Assembly: GCA_965277745.1 (NCBI GenBank)
Contig: OZ255837.1
Location: 682,001 to 746,000, forward strand
Direction: 5' to 3'
Length of the DNA stretch: 64,000 nucleotides
Origin: G965277745 sp965277745
Lineage (GTDB): Bacteria > Pseudomonadota > Gammaproteobacteria > Cardiobacteriales > Cardiobacteriaceae
Part shown: piece by piece, positions 1 to 9,811 of the stretch
Position numbering within the stretch: position 1 is the stretch's first letter
Layout: every line of letters begins with the position of its first letter
Translations under genes and position numbers: made by a program
Notes under the pieces: generated by a model
Database searches by the model: none
What the model saw: the letters and a program-made list of their open reading frames with translations, nothing else
Told to the model about the DNA's origin: nothing

Positions 1-438
1 GGGTGCGGTAGGGGGCAATCAAGACATGAGTCGTACAAAAGGGGCCTCGACACAAAATTGCATCTGGCCATGGGTGCGCATGGTCTGCCGGTCAGGGTTG
101 TTGTTACAGAAGGGACAACGGCAGATTGCACTCAAGCCAGCCTCTTGATAGAGGGATTGACGGCGGAGTATTTGTTGGCTGATAAAGGTTACGATAGCAA
201 CGAGCTCATCGAGCAAGCGCTTTCACAGGGCATGGAGCCTATGATTCCGGCGAAGAGAAACCGTATCGCGAAACGCGAGGATGATAAAGACTTGTATCGA
301 TGACGTCACTTGGTCGAGAATGCTTTTTTGCACCTGAAACGTTGGCGAGGTATAGCGACGCGCTATGCCAAAAATACGGCATCGTTCCTGGCTGCCGTAC
401 AAATACGGTGTATTGCACTGTGGGCTAGTATCTCGTGA
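1..438 (+). pseudogene. IS5-family transposase, 3' part, nonsense-mutated
   Basis: C-terminal part of an IS5-family DDE transposase; the 5' part lies outside the window. The open frame runs from base 1 and contains the motifs LLADKGYDS and GMEPMIPAKRNR. An in-frame TGA at 301-303 interrupts it, and the same frame then continues as RHLVENAFLHLKRWRGIATRY, the conserved C-terminal glutamate region, to a stop at 436-438. The copy is therefore inactive unless readthrough occurs. It ends only about 10 bp from the stop codon of the convergent sugar-transferase gene. Confidence 0.85.
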
Positions 439-447
439 CTACACTAT

Positions 448-1839
448 CTAATCAATTTCATTTCTTTTCATGAATATTTGGAAAAAAGTCAGATAAAAAA
501 TCCTCATATCCAACCATAAGGACCAATTTTCTACGTACCACAGGTCGAATTCTATCCGTTTTCTTAAATTTGTATCCCCACGTAATCCGTGGACTTGTGC
601 CCAGCCTGTCATTCCGGCTTTCATCATATGCTTTTGCATATATCCGGGAATCTTGTGTTTGAATTGCGCGACAAAACACGTCTGCTCCGGTCTCGGCCCG
701 ACCAAAGACATCTCGCCTTTGAGAACGTTCCAAAGCTGCGGCAACTCATCGAGATTGGTTCTTCTGAGAAATTTTCCTAACCGGGTTTTTTCTTTTTTTT
801 CCGCATTTCCCCATACTGTGTTGTTTTCATGGTTGATCCGCATGCTACGAAATTTCAGCATTTCAAAAGGTCGACCATTCCAGCTAATCCGTTCCTGGCG
901 AAACAGAACGGGGCTTCCAGAAGTCACCAAGATGGCGAGAGCAAGCAAAATCATAACCGGTGAAAGCACCAAGAACGCGATAAGCGCGAGGCATTTGTCT
1001 TCGATCGATTTTATCCACACCTGCCTTCCCTGCATTGGCGAAATATTGAGGTCAAGCGCATAATGATCGGCCACATGAGATACTTTATAATTGATCAGGC
1101 GAAAGTCTTTCATATCTGGTAAATAGCGAACATTGACGGTCATAAGAGAAAGCAAATCCATCATTTCGCCGAGGCGGTCGCTTTCTTTCAAGGGCAAACA
1201 AATCCAGACTTCATTGACGGAGAAATTCATGCATGCCGACGTAATCGGCGCAATATCGGCATTTTGAAAGGAATCGGGGATCATGTTTCGATCCTCGTCA
1301 ACGCGCAGCACACTGACGATATAACCGGAACTTGGATCGCTGCGCAAGGCATGCCAGACATCCAAACAGGAGGACAAGTTTCCGACGAGGGCAATGGTTT
1401 TGCCATTAAGTCCCTTGTTGCGTAAATGCCGCAGGAGGTTGTACGCCAACACTCGGCAAACAATCGTCAGCAAAAAACTGGAACACAACCACATGACGAT
1501 CCAAAGTCGCGAATATCGCGCACCTTGTTTAAACAAAAAGAGATATGCGAAAATAAGAAAGACCAACCAGACATACCCTCTGGTCAATCTGACCATCAAA
1601 CCAATACGGACCGCACCACGCCACGATCGATAAACACCGGTCTCGCCAAAGAGAAAAATGATCGATGCCGCTGCGGCAGCTATGAGCCATTGATACCGTT
1701 GCACCTGAAAGATGGATTCCTGGAAATACAACCAAAAGCAGAGTATTCCCATCACCACCAAAATCAAACTATCGGCAATTTTAGCAAATATATGAGAATA
1801 CATGGCATAACCGGATGTTTTGGGCAATCTCTGTGTCAT
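448..1839 (-). CDS. Undecaprenyl-phosphate sugar phosphotransferase (WcaJ-like)
   Basis: Inner-membrane enzyme that transfers a hexose-1-phosphate from a UDP-sugar to undecaprenyl phosphate, the first step of building an exopolysaccharide or capsule repeat unit. The 463-aa protein has hydrophobic segments over about residues 15-130, a nucleotide-binding-like central part (KTIALVGN near residue 147), one more membrane segment around 285-310, and the C-terminal bacterial sugar transferase domain. That domain shows FRQERISWNG, LKFRSMR, RRTNLDELPQLWNVLKGEMS and LVGPRPEQ. Length and architecture match the WcaJ/CpsE family. The sugar cannot be told from sequence. No other polysaccharide genes adjoin it, so the rest of the locus lies elsewhere or was lost. 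No clear Shine-Dalgarno precedes this ATG; an ATG 12 codons downstream is an alternative start. Confidence 0.85.
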   Translation of the reverse strand: MTQRLPKTSGYAMYSHIFAKIADSLILVVMGILCFWLYFQESIFQVQRYQWLIAAAAASIIFLFGETGVYRSWRGAVRIGLMVRLTRGYVWLVFLIFAYLFLFKQGARYSRLWIVMWLCSSFLLTIVCRVLAYNLLRHLRNKGLNGKTIALVGNLSSCLDVWHALRSDPSSGYIVSVLRVDEDRNMIPDSFQNADIAPITSACMNFSVNEVWICLPLKESDRLGEMMDLLSLMTVNVRYLPDMKDFRLINYKVSHVADHYALDLNISPMQGRQVWIKSIEDKCLALIAFLVLSPVMILLALAILVTSGSPVLFRQERISWNGRPFEMLKFRSMRINHENNTVWGNAEKKEKTRLGKFLRRTNLDELPQLWNVLKGEMSLVGPRPEQTCFVAQFKHKIPGYMQKHMMKAGMTGWAQVHGLRGDTNLRKRIEFDLWYVENWSLWLDMRIFYLTFFQIFMKRNEID

Positions 1840-2398
1840 TATTTATTGAACAGACAATATGATCAGGCAATTATAACCATTCAAGACATTATTTTCTATA
1901 GGTTTTTCTTCATTCAACAGAGGGGTTGGGCAGAATCACTTCCGGTTCCCCCGCACATGATCCAGCGATCGCCTAGGCCAGACGCCGATTTTATGATCTA
2001 CCCGACCTTGCCCTGTCCAAATACAATCATAAAGCACCCATTCACGGCGCTGAAACCGTAGAAGCAGGCTTTTCGATGAACATCCGCCTGAAACAGGCGC
2101 GTAGCGATCAGGGGAAGTAACGGGGAAACGATCGCTACCGAGTGCCGCAAAGTGGCAAGCACAGTCGCCTTCTGTGGTCGATTGAAGATCGGGCGCCGTT
2201 GTTTCCCAAGAACCTTCTCAAGAAGTCGAGCCAAGCCTTTCCGGCACTATCCGCTTTCAAAGTCCGAGGGAGAAAATGTTAAAATACCCTTGATCGATCA
2301 TCGAGGCAAGCGGAAGCTGTGCACCCCTGCGGGCGATGATGATACAAAACCGTACTATTGCTCTGCTAAGCTAACGTAACTGTTCGAGGACAACAAGC
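1840..2398. other. Intergenic region, divergent genes
   Basis: No convincing gene lies in this 559-bp stretch between the divergently transcribed sugar transferase and LpxH-like gene. Short open frames here have no recognisable family or good start signal. A small perfect hairpin (CGCCTG-aaa-CAGGCG near 2088) has no T-run. The next gene has a GAGGA Shine-Dalgarno just before its ATG. Confidence 0.5.
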
Positions 2399-3196
2399 AT
2401 GGCATACCCTACCAGACGCTACCGCACCATTTGGATATCCGACCTCCATCTTGGCAGCAAAGGGGCTCAGACCGCACACCTGCTCGAATTTCTCAAATGC
2501 CACGAAAGCGATACGCTCTATCTCGTCGGGGATATCGTCGACGGCTGGCAACTACGCAAACACGGGTATTGGAAGCGGCAAAACAACGATATTATCCAGA
2601 AACTGTTACGCAAAGCACAGAAGGGCACCGACGTCGTCTACATTCCCGGCAATCACGACGAAGCCGCGCGCGAATATGTCGGGCTCGATTTCGGTGGTAT
2701 CCGGCTGCGCCGTGAATGCGAACATCGTACCGCCGACGGTCGGCGTCTATGGATCCTTCATGGCGACGAATACGACGGCGTCATGCAGCACGCCAAATGG
2801 CTCGCTCATCTGGGCGACACACTCTACCAACTCGCCATCGTACTCAACACCCAATTGAACAAAATCCGTGCCAAGTTCGGCAAGCCTTACTGGTCCCTTT
2901 CGCAATATCTGAAATACAAAGTGAAAAATGCGGTCAGTTTCATCACGGAATTCGAAACCCTGCTTGCCGACGAAGCGAAAAAACGCGGCTACGACGGTGT
3001 CGTCTGCGGTCATATCCATCACGCCGAAATCAAGCACTACGATGGCATCGACTATTATAACTGCGGCGACTGGGTGGAAAGCCTGACCGCGCTTGTCGAA
3101 CAGGAAGACGGGCGTATCGAGCTGATCGACTGGTCGAAAATCATCCAGCAGACGGCCGCTTGTCAAGAAAACGACGACATGAAACAGGCCGTCTGA
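2399..3196 (+). CDS. UDP-2,3-diacylglucosamine diphosphatase-like metallophosphatase (LpxH family)
   Basis: Calcineurin-like phosphoesterase of the LpxH-like group (COG2908). Members remove UMP from UDP-2,3-diacylglucosamine in lipid A synthesis, although this longer subgroup may act on another substrate. The dinuclear metal motifs appear in order: ISDLHLGS (res ~13), LVGDIVDGW (~43), IPGNHDE (~82), LHGDEYDG (~118) and CGHIHHAE (~197). Length is 265 aa, a little longer than classical LpxH at about 240. The GTG start of the glycosyltransferase follows the stop by 3 bp, so the two are almost certainly cotranscribed. That phosphatase-glycosyltransferase pairing suggests a shared role in envelope lipid or glycolipid metabolism. 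Family is certain; exact substrate is inference. Confidence 0.85.
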   Translation: MAYPTRRYRTIWISDLHLGSKGAQTAHLLEFLKCHESDTLYLVGDIVDGWQLRKHGYWKRQNNDIIQKLLRKAQKGTDVVYIPGNHDEAAREYVGLDFGGIRLRRECEHRTADGRRLWILHGDEYDGVMQHAKWLAHLGDTLYQLAIVLNTQLNKIRAKFGKPYWSLSQYLKYKVKNAVSFITEFETLLADEAKKRGYDGVVCGHIHHAEIKHYDGIDYYNCGDWVESLTALVEQEDGRIELIDWSKIIQQTAACQENDDMKQAV

Positions 3197-3199
3197 ACC

Positions 3200-4240
3200 G
3201 TGCATATCCTCCTGATCACCGACGCCTGGGAGCCGCAGATCAACGGCGTCGTACGCACCTTGCACCAAACCATTGACTGTCTGCGCGGTTTTGGCCATAC
3301 CGTCAAGGTAATCTCTCCTCGACGCTTCAGGAATTTTCCCTGCCTGACCTACCCGGAAATCCGCCTCGCCTGGCGTCCGGCGCGCAAACTGCGCAAACTG
3401 ATTGGGCAATTTCATCCCGAAGCCATCCATATCGCCACCGAAGGGCCTATCGGCCTCGCCGCGCGCCATTTTTGCGTGGCAAACGAGATTCCCTTCACCA
3501 GTGCCTACCACACCCGTTTCCCCGAATACATCCGCGCACGCTGCAAAATTCCGCTGTCTTGGTCTTACCGCTATCTGCGCTGGTTTCATCGACCGAGTCA
3601 ACAAGTCATGGTGCCGACCCCTACGGTTCGCGACGTGCTGATCGAAAAAGGATTTTCCCATACCGCGCTATGGCGGCGCGGCGTCGACCATTCGCTTTTC
3701 CATCCCGCGCCACGAAACGGGCTCGACGCTTTCTGTCGCAGCGACAAGGAGCGCAGAGAAGCCAAATTCGTCTCTATCGGCCGAGTTGCGGTAGAGAAAA
3801 ATCTCGCCGCTTTTCTTGAACTCGACCTGCCCGGTTCGAAATGGGTGATCGGCGACGGCCCGGCAAAGACACAGATGGAAAAACGCTATCCAGACGTCCA
3901 CTTTCTCGGCGCCTACCCGCAAACGCAACTCCCCGCTTTTTACAACGCAGCGGACGTGTTTGTCTTTCCCAGTCTAACCGACACCTTCGGACTGGTACTG
4001 CTTGAGGCGATGGCTTGCGGTACACCGGTCGCCGCCTTTCCCGTCGCCGGCCCGAAAGACGTGGTCACCGATCCCGCGGCAGGCTGCCTGGATACGAATC
4101 TGAAACACGCCTGCCTCAGGGCGCTCGAACTTCGCCGGGAAGACGCCGCCGCCTTCGGCGCACGGCACAGCTGGGAAAACGCGAGCCGCCAGTTCGAGTC
4201 CCTGCTTCATCCCTTCGCGCCGACGAGATTGCCGCCCTGA
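3200..4240 (+). CDS. GT4-type glycosyltransferase
   Basis: Retaining GT-B glycosyltransferase of family GT4, similar in layout to GDP-mannose-dependent alpha-mannosyltransferases. The N-terminal domain begins ILLITDAWEPQINGVVRT with the usual glycine-rich acceptor loop, and AYHTRFPEYIR is around residue 110. The C-terminal nucleotide-sugar site has SIGRVAVEKN (~194) and the E-x7-E element in DTFGLVLLEAMACGTPV (~260-276). The GTG start is set by its position 3 bp after the upstream stop. The 3' end overlaps the broken permease on the other strand by 34 bp. Cytoplasmic or membrane-peripheral, probably adding hexose to an envelope lipid; donor and acceptor are not known. Confidence 0.85.
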   Translation: MHILLITDAWEPQINGVVRTLHQTIDCLRGFGHTVKVISPRRFRNFPCLTYPEIRLAWRPARKLRKLIGQFHPEAIHIATEGPIGLAARHFCVANEIPFTSAYHTRFPEYIRARCKIPLSWSYRYLRWFHRPSQQVMVPTPTVRDVLIEKGFSHTALWRRGVDHSLFHPAPRNGLDAFCRSDKERREAKFVSIGRVAVEKNLAAFLELDLPGSKWVIGDGPAKTQMEKRYPDVHFLGAYPQTQLPAFYNAADVFVFPSLTDTFGLVLLEAMACGTPVAAFPVAGPKDVVTDPAAGCLDTNLKHACLRALELRREDAAAFGARHSWENASRQFESLLHPFAPTRLPP

Positions 4241-5188
4241 TGACGCTGCCTGCGCAGCGCGCCGATTTCGGAAAGGAGGATACCGATGATGACACAACAC
4301 AAGGCCACCGCCTGCACCGAACCGAAACTCGCGCGTTCGTCACCGAATACGAGGAGCGCCATCAGGGCGTTGAACAACGGCAACAGATTCATCGCCAGGG
4401 AAGAACGATTGCCGCCCAGGGCGATCTTCCCTTCCATATAAAACATCTTCGACAAGATCGCCACGAAAATCGCGACATACAAAACGATAACGAATGCTTT
4501 CAATCCCTCTTCCGTGTTGGGATACGCCGCTTGCAGCCAGTGCCACTGGCCGCCGCTTGCCGATTCATAGAACCAGAACGGCGTTGCGACAATAAGCGCG
4601 CCGACGCACATCGCCACATCAAACTCGCCCAATGCACGGACGGTGCCCGTCTAAGAGCAAGCGAATAGGTCGCATAGATGACGGCCGTCAGCAAAGTCAG
4701 GGGATCGGCTGCCAATCCAACAATTGCAGCGGCTGCCAGCCACTTAGCAACCAAAGCACTCCGAACAACGAGGACAAAATCCCGATCCATTGCAGAACAT
4801 GCGTCCTCTCGCGGCACCAAAACACGCTCAGGATAATCACCATGATCGGAATCAAGGCATGAATGATCCCCACATTGACGGCCTTGGCGCCCGCCTGAAA
4901 GGCGCTGTAAAGGAGAATATTGAACAGACAAAACGCGCTGCCTCCCCAGAAAAGCAGCCACCACTTCCGGGCGAGCAGTGTTGCCCGATCGCGGCGGATC
5001 CGGCGCGAAAAACACACAGTCAAGATCAGCGTGGCCAGCAGCCAACGGTAAAAAGTGAACTGATAAGGCGTCAACAATCCAATGGCCAACTTTGCGGTGA
5101 CATTGCTCGTCGACCAGATGAGCGGCGCGAGAAAAAGCATCACATAAGGATGGAGAAAATAGGAAAAGTACCGCTTATCGCGATGCAT
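4207..5188 (-). pseudogene. DMT/EamA-family permease, frameshifted
   Basis: Ten-helix drug/metabolite transporter broken into three reading frames. Frame one (from 5188) carries the N-terminal half, starting MHRDKRYFSYFLHPYVML and including LAPLIWSTSNVTAKLA. Near 4700 the homology moves to another frame (ADPLTLLTAVIYATYSLAL), and near 4640 to a third that ends at 4207 with VIVLYVAIFVAILSKMF and a basic tail. Two indels are therefore needed to restore one protein of roughly 320 aa. The substrate is unknown; the family exports metabolites or amino acids. Either the gene is decaying or the assembly carries indel errors. Confidence 0.8.
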
Positions 5189-5336
5189 ATCGCCTCCTAT
5201 AGTATTGCGCTATTGCCGCAGGCAAAACGGAAAGCGCCGACAAGAGAATTTCGAGCGCTACCATACCCGGTCATCATCACCGAATAAAGTGGAGACGTTC
5301 CCGTTTCTCGTACGCCAGCGCATGCCAAAAAAGGAT

Positions 5337-5954
5337 TCACGAAGGCCGCTTCAGACGCAACAAAAATGCTTCTAGATCATCGCGGCAGCGGCGATGCTTA
5401 AGACGCGAAGCGGCGATCACCGCTTGGAGATCAGCGGCCGCACGGTTGAATACATCGTTGACGATAACATAGTCGAAATCGCGATAATGGCTGATTTGTT
5501 CCTCGGCCTCGGCCATGCGTTCTTCGACCACGTTGTGATTATCCTGCCCACGACGTTCGAGGCGCTCGCGCAACGCGGTGAGGGAAGGCGGCAAGAGAAA
5601 CACGCTTTTCACGTCCGAACGCTTGGCGCGCACCTGCCGTGCGCCCTGCCAATCAATGCTGAGGATCACGTCATTGCCCGCTGCGAGTAAGGCATCGACC
5701 TGTTGGGCAGAAGTGGCGTAAGCATGATGAAAGACCTCGGCGGATTCGAGAAAATCGCCCGCAGCACGCATAGTGGCGAAAGTTTCTTCATCGACGAAGT
5801 GATAATGGACGCCATCGATTTCACCACTGCGGCGTTTCCGGGTCGTATGGGAAACCGATTCAACGACATTGGGCAAGACGTTTTTGATATAAGCGATCAG
5901 AGACGTTTTACCTCCGCCGGAAGGGGCGGCAACAATCCATAGTTGGCCTTTCAT
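5337..5954 (-). CDS. gmk: Guanylate kinase
   Basis: Phosphorylates GMP/dGMP to GDP/dGDP with ATP in the cytosol; essential for the guanine nucleotide supply. The 205-aa length is typical. Visible motifs are the P-loop APSGGGKTSL (res 9-18), the GMP-binding segment VSHTTRKRRSGEIDGVHYHF (~35-54), DVILSIDWQGARQVR (~95-109) and the lid region RLERRGQDN. The C-terminus has a few extra basic residues. It is separate from rpoZ/spoT, its usual neighbours in enterics. Confidence 0.96.
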   Translation of the reverse strand: MKGQLWIVAAPSGGGKTSLIAYIKNVLPNVVESVSHTTRKRRSGEIDGVHYHFVDEETFATMRAAGDFLESAEVFHHAYATSAQQVDALLAAGNDVILSIDWQGARQVRAKRSDVKSVFLLPPSLTALRERLERRGQDNHNVVEERMAEAEEQISHYRDFDYVIVNDVFNRAAADLQAVIAASRLKHRRCRDDLEAFLLRLKRPS

Positions 5955-6147
5955 TGATTATTCTCGGTGCGCTTTTTATTACTTTAGCGAATTTCCGCTC
6001 TTTTGCACACCCCAACAGACCTTCGGGCATCCCCTCACTGCGCGCAAATCGAAGAAAACGCCTTTCTTTTTTCCCTTTCTTTGCGGGGAAATCGCAAAAG
6101 CGCGTCGCAGCCTGTTTCGCTCACAGCGGAAAAACACCATCCACCCG

Positions 6148-6969
6148 TCAAGCGATCAAAAACCGATAAACCTGTTTTTTCTTCGCGCCGCTATATTTTG
6201 CGACCAGCGCGGCAGTATCCCTGTGCGAAACACCGGCCGCCGTCAACTCACGCGCCATCTCCCGCCAATCTTCCACTACGTTCGATTCGGGTTCCCCTTC
6301 GAGAAGGAGGACAAACTCGCCCTTGCCGTGATGGGCATCGGCCGCCAGCCAACGCGGCGCTTCGCCAATCGGCAAACGGACAATCTGCTCGAATGTTTTG
6401 CTCAATTCACGAGCGATTACCAGGACGCGATCTTTATCGTACAACGCCGCCATCGCGGCGAGCGTTTCGCCGATGCGATGCGGCGCCTCGTAAAAAATCG
6501 TCACGCAGTCCCGCTTGCCGGCAGCGGATAAAAATGCCCGCTGAGCGACGATTTTAGGCGGGATGAAACCGGCGAAATAAAATCGGGCGCCCGAAAATCC
6601 ACTGGCCGACAGTGCCGTAATCGCGGCGCAGGGGCCTGGAATCGGAACGACACGAATGTCATTTGCGAGCGCAAGCTTGACGAGCAGGGCGCCGGGATCG
6701 GAGACCCCCGGCGTACCGGCATCACAGATCACCGCGACATTTTCGCCGCCAAGCAGACGATCGAGGAGACGGTGGGCACTGCCGCGTTCATTGTGCCGAT
6801 GCAAGGCGAAAAGCGGTTTGTCCACCCCGATCGCGTCGAGCAGATGACGACTGTGGCGGGTATCCTCACAGGCAATCACATCCGCCTGTTGTAAACTGTC
6901 CTTGCCGCGCCTTGACATGTCGGCAAGATTGCCGATCGGCGTGGCAACAATATAAAGTATTCCTGGCAT
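6148..6969 (-). CDS. rsmI: 16S rRNA C1402 2'-O-methyltransferase RsmI
   Basis: SAM-dependent enzyme that 2'-O-methylates C1402 in the decoding centre of 16S rRNA. The start is placed at the ATG of MPGILYIVATPIGNLADMS, where homology begins; the frame is open a further 66 codons upstream but that part is antisense to yraN. Tetrapyrrole-methylase-fold motifs are ACEDTRHSRHLLD (~34), VICDAGTPGVSDPG (~73) and VPIPGPCAAITALSASG (~100). A short C-terminal helical domain ends KKKQVYRFLIA. Length 273 aa is normal. The start codon lies 12 bp from that of the divergent yraN, so each promoter must lie within the other's coding region. Confidence 0.95.
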   Translation of the reverse strand: MPGILYIVATPIGNLADMSRRGKDSLQQADVIACEDTRHSRHLLDAIGVDKPLFALHRHNERGSAHRLLDRLLGGENVAVICDAGTPGVSDPGALLVKLALANDIRVVPIPGPCAAITALSASGFSGARFYFAGFIPPKIVAQRAFLSAAGKRDCVTIFYEAPHRIGETLAAMAALYDKDRVLVIARELSKTFEQIVRLPIGEAPRWLAADAHHGKGEFVLLLEGEPESNVVEDWREMARELTAAGVSHRDTAALVAKYSGAKKKQVYRFLIA

Positions 6970-6981
6970 GGGTTTTTCATC

Positions 6982-7350
6982 ATGTTCAAAAAACTGGCTC
7001 CCCATCTGCGCCGCGAACGACAGGGCGAAAAGCAGGCCGAACGCCATCTGCGCGCGCAGGGCCTGACCATTGTAGAGAAGAACATACGCACACGTCACGG
7101 CGAAATCGATATGATCATGCGAGAGGGCAAGACACTGGTGTTTGTCGAAGTCCGCTTGCGCCAACAAAAAGCGCTGGTCTCCGCCGCCGAATCGCTCGGT
7201 CCGGCGAAGCGGAAAAAATGGAAAATCGCCGCCCAGGAATATTTACAGGCAAACTATGCGCAGCCGCCGGATTGTCGCTTCGACGCCGTACTGATCACCC
7301 AACAGGAAAAGCAAGATCATATCGAATGGATCAAAGGACTATTCTTGTAA
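6982..7350 (+). CDS. yraN: YraN family (UPF0102) endonuclease-like protein
   Basis: 122-aa member of UPF0102, a restriction-endonuclease-like fold of unproven function found beside rsmI in many proteobacteria. The diagnostic motif is NIRTRHGEIDMIM (res ~30-42) followed by LVFVEVRLRQ (~50-59), giving the E-x-D...E-x-R arrangement of a nuclease core; the usual VEVRYR is here VEVRLR. It is divergent from rsmI, the classic arrangement. Beyond the stop is about 250 bp of AT-rich, gene-free sequence and then an IS stack. Confidence 0.93.
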   Translation: MFKKLAPHLRRERQGEKQAERHLRAQGLTIVEKNIRTRHGEIDMIMREGKTLVFVEVRLRQQKALVSAAESLGPAKRKKWKIAAQEYLQANYAQPPDCRFDAVLITQQEKQDHIEWIKGLFL

Positions 7351-7600
7351 TTTTTCGTACTGTTCCGTTGATGCCGGGATGCCTGCTTACCGATAAAAAT
7401 TAAGTTAGATTCATGATTGAAAGTGGCGCCTTTTGCTATGATTCATTTATAGGAATAACTATTTCCCAGGAAAAGGAATATAACAACTATGCAAAAAAAA
7501 ATGAAGCGGTAATATATACTTGATAGAAGTTTGCGAGAGCGCTTTATAAAGATCTAAAAATGAGATCGTAATAGCGAGAATCATTGATGAAGTTGACAGC
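7351..7600. other. Gene-poor AT-rich spacer
   Basis: Sequence between yraN and the IS stack. It has poly-A and TA-rich stretches and no supportable gene. It is the original downstream flank of the ParD-like antitoxin remnant on the far side of the two IS elements. The bases at 7600-7603 (CCTA) are half of the interrupted IS481 target duplication. Confidence 0.6.
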
Positions 7601-7603
7601 CTA

Positions 7604-8801
7604 GTCACCTGAATCTAAAGTTCGCCGCATAATGTTTGATCAGCACGTTGGCAAAAGCGCCTGACGGAGGCCAGGATTTCATCAGCAGATTTCGTCCATT
7701 TGAAAGGCTTTGGGTTCTCGTTGTGGCACTGAATGAATTTGGTGATATCGGCTTCCAGGGATTTGACAGAGGTATGCGCTCCCCGCTGTACCTGTTTGCG
7801 GGTGAGTTCGGCAAACCAACGCTCGACCTGATTGATCCATGATGCCGATGTGGGGGTGAAGTGGAGGTGGTAGCGCGGTCGGCGGGCGAGCCACGCTTTG
7901 ACCTCCTTGGTTTTGTGGGTGGCGTAATTGTCCATGATGATATGGATATCCAGATCATCGGGCATATTGGCGTCGATTTCCTTCAGAAAGGACAGAAACT
8001 CTTTGGCCCTGTGGCGCTTGTAGCATTTCCCGATCACAAAGCCGCTGGCCACGTCGAGAGCCGCGAACAGCGATGTCGTGCCATGACGCACATAATCGTG
8101 AGTCTGCCGTTCGGGGATGCCGGGGGCCATTGGCAGAATGGGTTGGGAGCGGTCCAATGCCTGGATCTGGCTCTTCTCGTCAACGGACAACACCAAGGCC
8201 CGGTTGGGCGGCGAGAAATAGAGGCCGACGATATCGCGAACCTTCTCGACGAACAAAGGGTCACTGGACAGTTTGAAGGTATCGCTGCGATGGGGTTGGA
8301 GGCCAAAGGCATTCCAAATGCGGCGGATCGTCGTGTGTGACAGGCCTGTTTCCTTCGCCATCGAACGGATGGACCAATGGGTGGCGTCACGGGGCTTGCT
8401 GTGCAATGTCCGTTCAATGACCGCCGCGACCTGATCGTCTTCAACTGTGCGCGGGCGGCCGGGGCGTGCCTCATCGAGAAGGCCGTCCACACGATCCTTG
8501 ACGAACCGCCGCCGCCACTTGCCCACCGTGTGCTCGTGAAATCCGAGCTCGGCTCCAACCTCCTTGCTCGAAAGCCCGTCGGCGCAACGCAGGACCATCC
8601 GGTATCGATCGGAAAAAGAACGGGGAGCCCGGTGTCGCCGAACCTGACGCTCAAGGTAGTCACGCTCCTCAGAACTCAAAACCAATGGCGGTGATGGCCG
8701 CCCCTTTCTGCCTGGCATAAAACACCCTCCGGGATAGTCAAACGTCCCAGAGTCTATGTCTCCTCAATCAATTTATGAAGCGATTTTCAGTTCCATATGA
8801 C
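7604..8801 (-). mobile_element. IS630-family element, copy A (1198 bp)
   Basis: Full-length element, flanked by TA on both sides within a CTAG target (C-TA before 7604, TA-G after 8801). The ends are GTCACCTGAATC at 7604 and GTCATATGGAAC read inward from 8801, a short imperfect inverted repeat. Two further 1198-bp copies lie at 17793-18990 and 53514-54711, nearly identical and with the same ends and target. Confidence 0.93.
7615..8718 (-). CDS. IS630-family transposase (copy A)
   Basis: Cut-and-paste DDE transposase of 367 aa. It has an N-terminal helix-turn-helix pair (res ~30-130, with KEVGAELGFHEHTVGKWRRR and GLSHTTIRRIWNAFG). The catalytic core shows the first Asp in VLSVDEKSQIQALDRSQ (~185), the second in IIMDNYATHKTKEV (~264) and the Glu in NQVERWFAEL. 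This copy keeps the tryptophan of SASWINQVERWF, the usual residue in the family; the other two copies have serine there. The frame is intact and the copy is plausibly active. Confidence 0.93.
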   Translation of the reverse strand: MPGRKGRPSPPLVLSSEERDYLERQVRRHRAPRSFSDRYRMVLRCADGLSSKEVGAELGFHEHTVGKWRRRFVKDRVDGLLDEARPGRPRTVEDDQVAAVIERTLHSKPRDATHWSIRSMAKETGLSHTTIRRIWNAFGLQPHRSDTFKLSSDPLFVEKVRDIVGLYFSPPNRALVLSVDEKSQIQALDRSQPILPMAPGIPERQTHDYVRHGTTSLFAALDVASGFVIGKCYKRHRAKEFLSFLKEIDANMPDDLDIHIIMDNYATHKTKEVKAWLARRPRYHLHFTPTSASWINQVERWFAELTRKQVQRGAHTSVKSLEADITKFIQCHNENPKPFKWTKSADEILASVRRFCQRADQTLCGEL

Positions 8802-8805
8802 TAGC

Positions 8806-9811
8806 TGTTTGATCCCATCATATAATGGAATGATTTATACGGATCCCTCAGCACGGAGGAACCTATGGGACAAGTTTTACACCCAGGCGCCAAGACCACG
8901 CACGCAGTCAGAGCGGAAATACAGCGATCGCAAGCTTCGATCGCGGCGTTAAGCAAGCGTTACGGCATCGATCCAAAGACCGTTTGCAAATGGAACAAGC
9001 GTCAGAGCGTTGAAGATGCCCCCATGGGGCCCAAGAACCCTCGTTCAACGGTTTCCCTCTCGAAGAAGAAGCCGCATGCGTTGCCTTTCGAAAGCACACG
9101 CTATTGCCTTTGGATGATTGTCTTTACGCCTTGCAACCGTCGATCCCGCATCTCAGGCGCTCTTCGTTGATCGCAGCCGAGAGCGCCATGGCATCTCTCG
9201 GCTGCCTGACATGGATAGCGACAAGCTCAAGCGAGAGAAGTTCAAACAATACCCGATTGGATACTTCCACATCGACAGTGCACACCTCAGAACACAAGAA
9301 GGCAAACTCTATCTTTTTGTGGCCATTGATCGAACCAGTCAATTCGCGGTGACAAAGCTAGTGGAGCAAGCCAATCGCAAGACGGCTCAGGAATTCCTTG
9401 AACACCTACTCGAAGTGGTGCCCTACAAGATTCACACGATTCTGACCGATAACGGGATCGAGTTTGCCGAACCGCCGCGCAATCGCATCACGCGCCGCAA
9501 GATAGGTTTCGATCTGATCTGTGCGGCGAATGACATTGAACATCGCCTGACCAAGCCGAATCATCCCTGGACGAACGGCCAGGTCGAACGGATGAACCGC
9601 ACGATCAAGGAAGCGACGGTCAAGCGCTATCACGATGATAATCACCAGCAACTGCGCAGTCACCTGCAGGCATTTGTCAGGGCGTACAATTTTGCAAAAC
9701 GGTTAAAAACATTGCGCGGTTTGACCCCATACGAATACGTTTGTAAGATCTGGACAAAAGAACCGCAAAGATTCAAAACCAATTCCTTCCATCATAATAT
9801 GGGACCTAACA
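8806..9811 (+). mobile_element. IS481-family element with CCTAGC target duplication
   Basis: About 1006 bp with terminal inverted repeats beginning TGTTTGATCCCAT (left) and TGTTAGGTCCCAT (right, read inward). The right flank is CCTAGC (9812-9817). The left flank reads CCTA...IS630...GC, so the same six bases were split by the later IS630 insertion. This fits the NCTAGN target known for IS481. The element is inactive because its transposase is frameshifted. Confidence 0.85.
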
